Below, in pieces: positions 5,907 through 8,998 of a stretch of 8,998 nt of DNA. The position numbers and the translations under genes were made by a program. The DNA comes from Desulfobulbaceae bacterium. Its GTDB lineage: Bacteria > Desulfobacterota > Desulfobulbia > Desulfobulbales > Desulfurivibrionaceae. Position 1 is the first letter of the stretch, and the number at the start of each line of letters is the position of its first letter. The notes below the pieces were generated by a model, which ran no database searches, was not told the origin of the DNA, and saw only the letters and a list, made by a program, of their open reading frames with translations. The DNA lies in assembly GCA_003557565.1 (NCBI GenBank), contig PWOG01000314.1, forward strand, positions 1-8,998, written 5' to 3'.

Positions 5907-8102
5907 TCAGACAAGGTCGAAGCGGTCCAGGTTCATGACCTTGTCCCAGGCGGCGACGAAGTCGTGGACGAATTTTTCCCGGGCGTCATCCTGGGCATAG
6001 ACTTCGGCCAGGGCCCGCAGTTGGGAGTTGGAACCGAAAACCAGATCAACGCGAGTGCCGGTCCACTTGAGATCGCCCGTGCGATAGTCGTGCCCCTCAA
6101 AGGTGTCCCTGGACTCCGAGGTGGGCTTCCAGACGGTGTTCATGTCCAGCAGATTAACGAAGAAGTCGTTGCTCAGCTTCCCGGGCTGATTGGTGAACAT
6201 GCCATGCCGGGACTGGCCGGCATTGGCGCCCAGCACCCGCAGGCCGCCGACCAGCACCGTCATCTGCGGGGCGCTCAGGGTCAGCAGGTGGGCCTTGTCC
6301 ACCAGCATATCCTCGGCCGGGACGGTGTATTCCTGCCTCTGGTAATTGCGGAAACCGTCGGCTTCGGGCTCCATCAGCGAGAACGATTTTACGTCGGTCT
6401 GCTCCTGGGAGGCGTCCGTGCGACCCGGTGTGAAGGGCACTTCGATGGCGTGTCCGGCAGCCTTGGCCGCCGCTTCAACCGCCGCGCAACCGGCCAGGAC
6501 GATAAGATCCGCCAGCGACACTTTCTTGCCGCCCGTCTGGGCATCGTTGAATTCCTGCCGGATGGTTGCCAGCGCGTCCAGCACCCTGGCCAGTTGCTCC
6601 GGCTGGTTGACCTCCCAGTCCTTTTGCGGGGCCAGGCGGATGCGGGCGCCGTTGGCGCCGCCGCGCTGGTCCGAGCCCCGGAAGGTAGAGGCCGAGGCCC
6701 AGGCGGTGGCGACCAGTTCGGCGATGGACAGGCCCGAGGCCAAAACCCTGGCCTTAAGCCGGGCAATATCCTGGCCGTCGATCAGGGGGTGGTCGACGGC
6801 GGGAATGGGATCCTGCCAGATCAGGTCCTCGGCCGGGACTTCCGGGCCCAGGTAACGGGACTTGGGCCCCATGTCGCGGTGGGTCAGCTTGAACCAGGCC
6901 CGGGCGAAAGCATCGGCGAACTCCTCCGGGTTCTGCTGGTAGTGTCGGGCGATGGGTTCGTAAATCGGGTCGAACTTCATGGACAGGTCCGCAGTGGTCA
7001 TCATGGGCCGGTGCTTTTTGGACGGGTCATGGGCGTCCGCAATCATATCCTCTTCGTCGACGTCCTTGGCCAGCCACTGATTGGCGCCAGCTGGGCTCTT
7101 GACCAGTTCCCACTCGTATTTGAACAGGGTGTTGAGATAGCCCATGTCCCATTGGGTGGGATTGGGTTTCCAGGCCCCTTCGATACCGCTGGTAATAGTA
7201 TCCCCGCCCTTGCCGGTACCCAGGGCGTTTTTCCAGCCCAGACCCTGCTCTTCCAGCGGCGCGGCTTCGGGTTCCGGGCCGACCAGGCTGGGATCGCCGG
7301 CGCCGTGGCACTTGCCGAAGGTGTGGCCGCCGGCCGTCAGGGCCACGGTTTCTTCGTCGTTCATCCCCATGCGGGCGAAAGTTTCCCGCACGTCCCGGCC
7401 CGAGGCCACCGGATCGGGGTTGCCGTTGGGGCCTTCGGGATTTACATAAATCAGCCCCATCTGAACGGCGGCCAGGGGGGTCTCCAGTTGGCGGTCGCCG
7501 CTGTAGCGTTTGTCGCCCAGCCATTCGGCTTCCGCCCCCCAGTAGATATCCTCTTCCGGTTGCCAGATGTCCGTGCGGCCGCCGCCGAAACCGAAGGTCT
7601 TGAAGCCCATCGATTCGAGAGCGCAGTTGCCCGCCAGGATTATCAGGTCGGCCCAGGAGATCCGGTTGCCGTATTTCTGCTTGATGGGCCAGAGCAGCCG
7701 GCGCGCCTTGTCGAGGTTGGCGTTGTCGGGCCAACTGTTGACCGGGGCAAAACGCTGGTTGCCGGTGCTGCCGCCGCCCCGGCCGTCGCCGCTGCGGTAA
7801 GTGCCGGCGCTGTGCCAGGCCATGCGGATCATCAGGCCGCCGTAGTGGCCCCAGTCGGCCGGCCACCACGGCTGGGAGTCGGTCATCAGGGCGACCAAGT
7901 CCTTCTTCAGGGCGGCCAGATCCAGTTTTTTGAATTCTTCGGCATAGTTGAAATCAGGCCCCAAGGGATTGGAGGCCGGGGCGTGCTGGTGCAGGATGCC
8001 GAGATTGAGCTGGTTGGGCCACCAGTCACGGTTTGAGGGTCCTTGGCCGGCGGTGGTGCCGCCGGTTTTGCCGGTGACCGGGCACTTGCTGAGTTCGCTC
8101 AT
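5907..8102 (-). CDS. katG: Catalase-peroxidase KatG
   Basis: This 731-residue bifunctional heme enzyme removes hydrogen peroxide by catalase and peroxidase reactions. The full two-domain length is present with no frameshift. The distal heme triad is Arg93-Trp96-His97 (RMAWHSAGTYR). The proximal heme ligand is His260 (GGHTFGKCHG). The Met-Tyr-Trp adduct essential for catalase activity is complete as Trp96, Tyr219 and Met245. Ser305 and Trp311 match Mycobacterium tuberculosis KatG Ser315 and Trp321, and the THRDMGP loop with the mobile Arg is kept. The ATG at 8102 is chosen because AAGGAG lies 7 nt upstream; the ATG at 8108 would be almost on top of it. There is no signal peptide, so it is cytoplasmic. 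It lies 122 bp after a PerR-like regulator, its probable controller, and 29 bp before a PNPOx-like gene. Confidence 0.97.
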   Translation of the reverse strand: MSELSKCPVTGKTGGTTAGQGPSNRDWWPNQLNLGILHQHAPASNPLGPDFNYAEEFKKLDLAALKKDLVALMTDSQPWWPADWGHYGGLMIRMAWHSAGTYRSGDGRGGGSTGNQRFAPVNSWPDNANLDKARRLLWPIKQKYGNRISWADLIILAGNCALESMGFKTFGFGGGRTDIWQPEEDIYWGAEAEWLGDKRYSGDRQLETPLAAVQMGLIYVNPEGPNGNPDPVASGRDVRETFARMGMNDEETVALTAGGHTFGKCHGAGDPSLVGPEPEAAPLEEQGLGWKNALGTGKGGDTITSGIEGAWKPNPTQWDMGYLNTLFKYEWELVKSPAGANQWLAKDVDEEDMIADAHDPSKKHRPMMTTADLSMKFDPIYEPIARHYQQNPEEFADAFARAWFKLTHRDMGPKSRYLGPEVPAEDLIWQDPIPAVDHPLIDGQDIARLKARVLASGLSIAELVATAWASASTFRGSDQRGGANGARIRLAPQKDWEVNQPEQLARVLDALATIRQEFNDAQTGGKKVSLADLIVLAGCAAVEAAAKAAGHAIEVPFTPGRTDASQEQTDVKSFSLMEPEADGFRNYQRQEYTVPAEDMLVDKAHLLTLSAPQMTVLVGGLRVLGANAGQSRHGMFTNQPGKLSNDFFVNLLDMNTVWKPTSESRDTFEGHDYRTGDLKWTGTRVDLVFGSNSQLRALAEVYAQDDAREKFVHDFVAAWDKVMNLDRFDLV

Positions 8103-8173
8103 CGTCATTCTCCTTCGGGTGGTGGTTAAAGGCTGGCAAAGGGCTCTTGGAGAGCATAACACAAAACATGCAT

Positions 8174-8213
8174 TAGTTATTTATACTATCTAGGAAAGTT
8201 TCCGATTGAGCAA
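8174..8213 (-). promoter_or_regulatory. katG promoter region with candidate Fur/PerR-type operator
   Basis: A perfect 11-bp palindrome GGAAAGTTTCC (8193-8203) lies about 90 bp upstream of katG. On the - strand it falls between a weak -35 TTGCTC (8213-8208) and a -10-like TAGTAT (8188-8183), 19 bp apart, where a bound repressor would block RNA polymerase. A second symmetric element TAGT-N7-ACTA (8174-8188) overlaps the -10. TAGGAAAGTTT here recurs with one change at the centre upstream of the regulator gene (8675-8685). The promoter boxes are weak; the operator call rests on the shared motif and the gene neighbours. Confidence 0.45.
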
Positions 8214-8214
8214 G

Positions 8215-8248
8215 AAAAAAAATCTCATTTTTGCTCCCGTTCGGAGCA
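8215..8248 (-). terminator. Possible terminator overlapping the end of the regulator gene
   Basis: TGCTCC (8232-8237) and GGAGCA (8243-8248) form a 6-bp stem with a 5-nt loop inside the last codons of the Fur-family gene. On the - strand a run of eight T (8222-8215) follows, but only 9 nt after the stem, which is too far for a standard intrinsic terminator. It may end part of the regulator transcript before katG. Confidence 0.3.
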
Positions 8249-8659
8249 CTGCCGGCAGATGCCAGTAATCACGATATTTTTTTTTCGGGCCGCCCCCCAG
8301 GACTCCACCTCCGGGGGCGGAGCCATGGCGTCAAACAACTCCCAGGTGAAATCCACGATTTCATGACAATTATTGCAGAACAGATGATGGTGCAGCCCGT
8401 AGTCCGATTCATATCGGGCAAGACCTTCCGAGGTTTGGATGCGATGAATCATGCCGGCCTGCTCAAGCATGGCCAGCGTACGGTAGACGGTATCAATGGA
8501 GATGGTGGGGAGGCGCCGGCGCACCCGCTGAAAAATGGCTTCCACCGAAGGGTGGTCGGTGGAGGAGAGCAACTCCCGGTAGATTTCCAGGCGCTGATGG
8601 GTAATTTTCAGACCATTTTCCCGGCAACGATTTTCAAAATCGGCAAGCCGCTCATGCAC
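8225..8659 (-). CDS. Fur family transcriptional regulator, PerR-like
   Basis: This 144-residue metal-dependent DNA-binding repressor has an N-terminal winged helix with the family pattern GLKITHQRLEIYRELL (16-31) and recognition helix TISIDTVYRTLAMLEQAG (52-69). The structural zinc site is complete: Cys95/Cys98 (FCNNC) and Cys135/Cys138 (CRQC). Predicted regulatory-metal ligands aligned with Bacillus PerR are His36, Glu84, His90, His92 and Asp103. Asp103 sits where PerR has Asp104 and Fur proteins usually have Glu, which favours peroxide sensing; Glu84 replaces PerR Asp85. With katG directly downstream, control of katG by peroxide is the likely role. The start is GTG with only a weak GGGG 8 nt upstream; no ATG exists in frame before the stop at 8708-8710. 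Iron-responsive Fur function remains possible. Confidence 0.88.
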   Translation of the reverse strand: MHERLADFENRCRENGLKITHQRLEIYRELLSSTDHPSVEAIFQRVRRRLPTISIDTVYRTLAMLEQAGMIHRIQTSEGLARYESDYGLHHHLFCNNCHEIVDFTWELFDAMAPPPEVESWGAARKKNIVITGICRQCSEREQK

Positions 8660-8674
8660 AGCAGGAACCCCGCT

Positions 8675-8685
8675 TAGGAAACTTT
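8675..8685. promoter_or_regulatory. Candidate operator upstream of the PerR-like gene
   Basis: TAGGAAACTTT occurs 16 bp upstream of the GTG start and differs by one central base from TAGGAAAGTTT upstream of katG (8191-8201). The match suggests both genes answer to the same regulator, with autoregulation here. The right half of the palindrome is less complete (GG instead of CC). Confidence 0.4.
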
Positions 8686-8719
8686 GGCAACTTTTTAAGT
8701 TTAGAGACTATTCCTAATA

Positions 8720-8750
8720 ATTAACTAGCGGTCCCATGCCGGCTTGTCAA
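8720..8750 (-). promoter_or_regulatory. Putative promoter of the PerR-like gene
   Basis: On the - strand a perfect TTGACA (8750-8745) is followed at 19 bp by GTTAAT (8725-8720), a 4/6 match. The region around it (8700-8725) is AT-rich and follows the terminator of the preceding gene. If this start is used, the candidate operator at 8675-8685 lies in the 5' UTR, some 30 bp downstream. A different -10 closer to the operator cannot be excluded. Confidence 0.35.
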
Positions 8751-8752
8751 CG

Positions 8753-8774
8753 AAAAAACTCCGGCTCGTGGAGT
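8753..8774 (-). terminator. Intrinsic terminator after the EamA-type permease
   Basis: On the - strand ACTCC (8774-8770), a 7-nt loop and GGAGT (8762-8758) form a 5-bp stem that runs straight into a run of six T (8758-8753). It lies about 35 bp past the permease stop. The stem is short, but the T-run and position fit. Confidence 0.5.
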
Positions 8775-8808
8775 ACGGTAACAGCCCGCTTAATTCCAGA
8801 CCCAAGTG

Positions 8809-8998
8809 CTATTCAGCTAGTGATTTAGTCGTAAGGGGTTCTTTTTTGGCGCTCGAATATACGCTCAGCGCCGTAACTGTGACCAGAATCAGTCCCATAC
8901 CGAAGATCTGCAGTGCGGCCAGGCTTTCATTTAAAATCACCACGCCGAACAGCGAAGCGGTGACCGGCTCGACCATCGCCACAATAGACGCTACAGCC
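8809..8998 (-). CDS. EamA/DMT superfamily permease, C-terminal end (truncated by window edge)
   Basis: The last 62 codons of a gene enter from the right edge of the window; the frame is open to 8997 and stops with TAG at 8811-8809. The sequence starts with SIVAMVEPVTASLFGVVILNES and continues LAALQIFGMGLILVTVTALSVY. This is the EPVxAxxxGxxxLxExL signature and final helix of the second EamA repeat in drug/metabolite transporter permeases of the inner membrane. The tail SSAKKEPLTTKSLAE is polar and probably cytoplasmic. Family members usually have ten membrane helices and about 290-300 residues, so roughly four-fifths of the gene is missing. The substrate is unknown. A short hairpin terminator follows. 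Confidence 0.8.
   Translation of the reverse strand, partial: AVASIVAMVEPVTASLFGVVILNESLAALQIFGMGLILVTVTALSVYSSAKKEPLTTKSLAE

Noticed and set aside
5964..8036. 690-codon open frame on the + strand opposite katG
   Set aside because: It is a mirror of a high-GC coding strand; the - strand product is an intact catalase-peroxidase with all catalytic residues, and the + strand product resembles no family.
8103..8162. Extended N-terminus of KatG from 8162
   Set aside because: It would begin without a ribosome site and add 20 residues unlike any KatG; AAGGAG is positioned for the ATG at 8102.

Overview
The window is about 9 kb of GC-rich bacterial chromosome with ordinary housekeeping and stress genes. 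A signal-peptide-bearing outer-membrane beta-barrel protein points to a Gram-negative host. The gene mix and the intergenic palindromes would suit a deltaproteobacterium of the Desulfobulbales type, but this is a guess from general resemblance, not a demonstrated placement. I see no rRNA, tRNA, CRISPR array, transposase or phage gene.

Left part (1-2073, + strand): the 3' part of a uup-type ABC-F ATPase gene, cut by the window edge, is followed 24 bp later by an AEC-family (auxin efflux carrier-like) permease. Middle (2074-3621): a small outer-membrane beta-barrel gene and a two-TM pore-loop channel gene lie on the - strand. The barrel gene is bracketed by two inverted copies of a 133-bp palindromic repeat (2076-2208 and 2968-3100), about 91% identical by hand alignment. 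This is the most distinctive structure in the window.

Right part (3861-8998): all genes are on the - strand, so they read right to left. First is the 3' end of an EamA/DMT permease gene. A Fur/PerR-type regulator comes next, then catalase-peroxidase katG, then a small FMN-binding split-barrel (PNPOx-like) protein 29 bp after katG. A perfect 13-bp hairpin closes that unit. A dihydrolipoamide dehydrogenase-like flavoprotein follows with its own good promoter.

The regulator, katG and the PNPOx-like gene look like a peroxide-response cluster. The regulator keeps PerR-like ligands, including Asp at the position of PerR Asp104. Nearly the same 11-mer (TAGGAAASTTT) lies upstream of both the regulator and katG, suggesting a shared operator. 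No wholly new multi-gene system is visible. The items most worth checking are the inverted repeat pair, the shared operator candidate and the channel's non-canonical selectivity filter (TAGIAD where potassium channels have TVGYGD).
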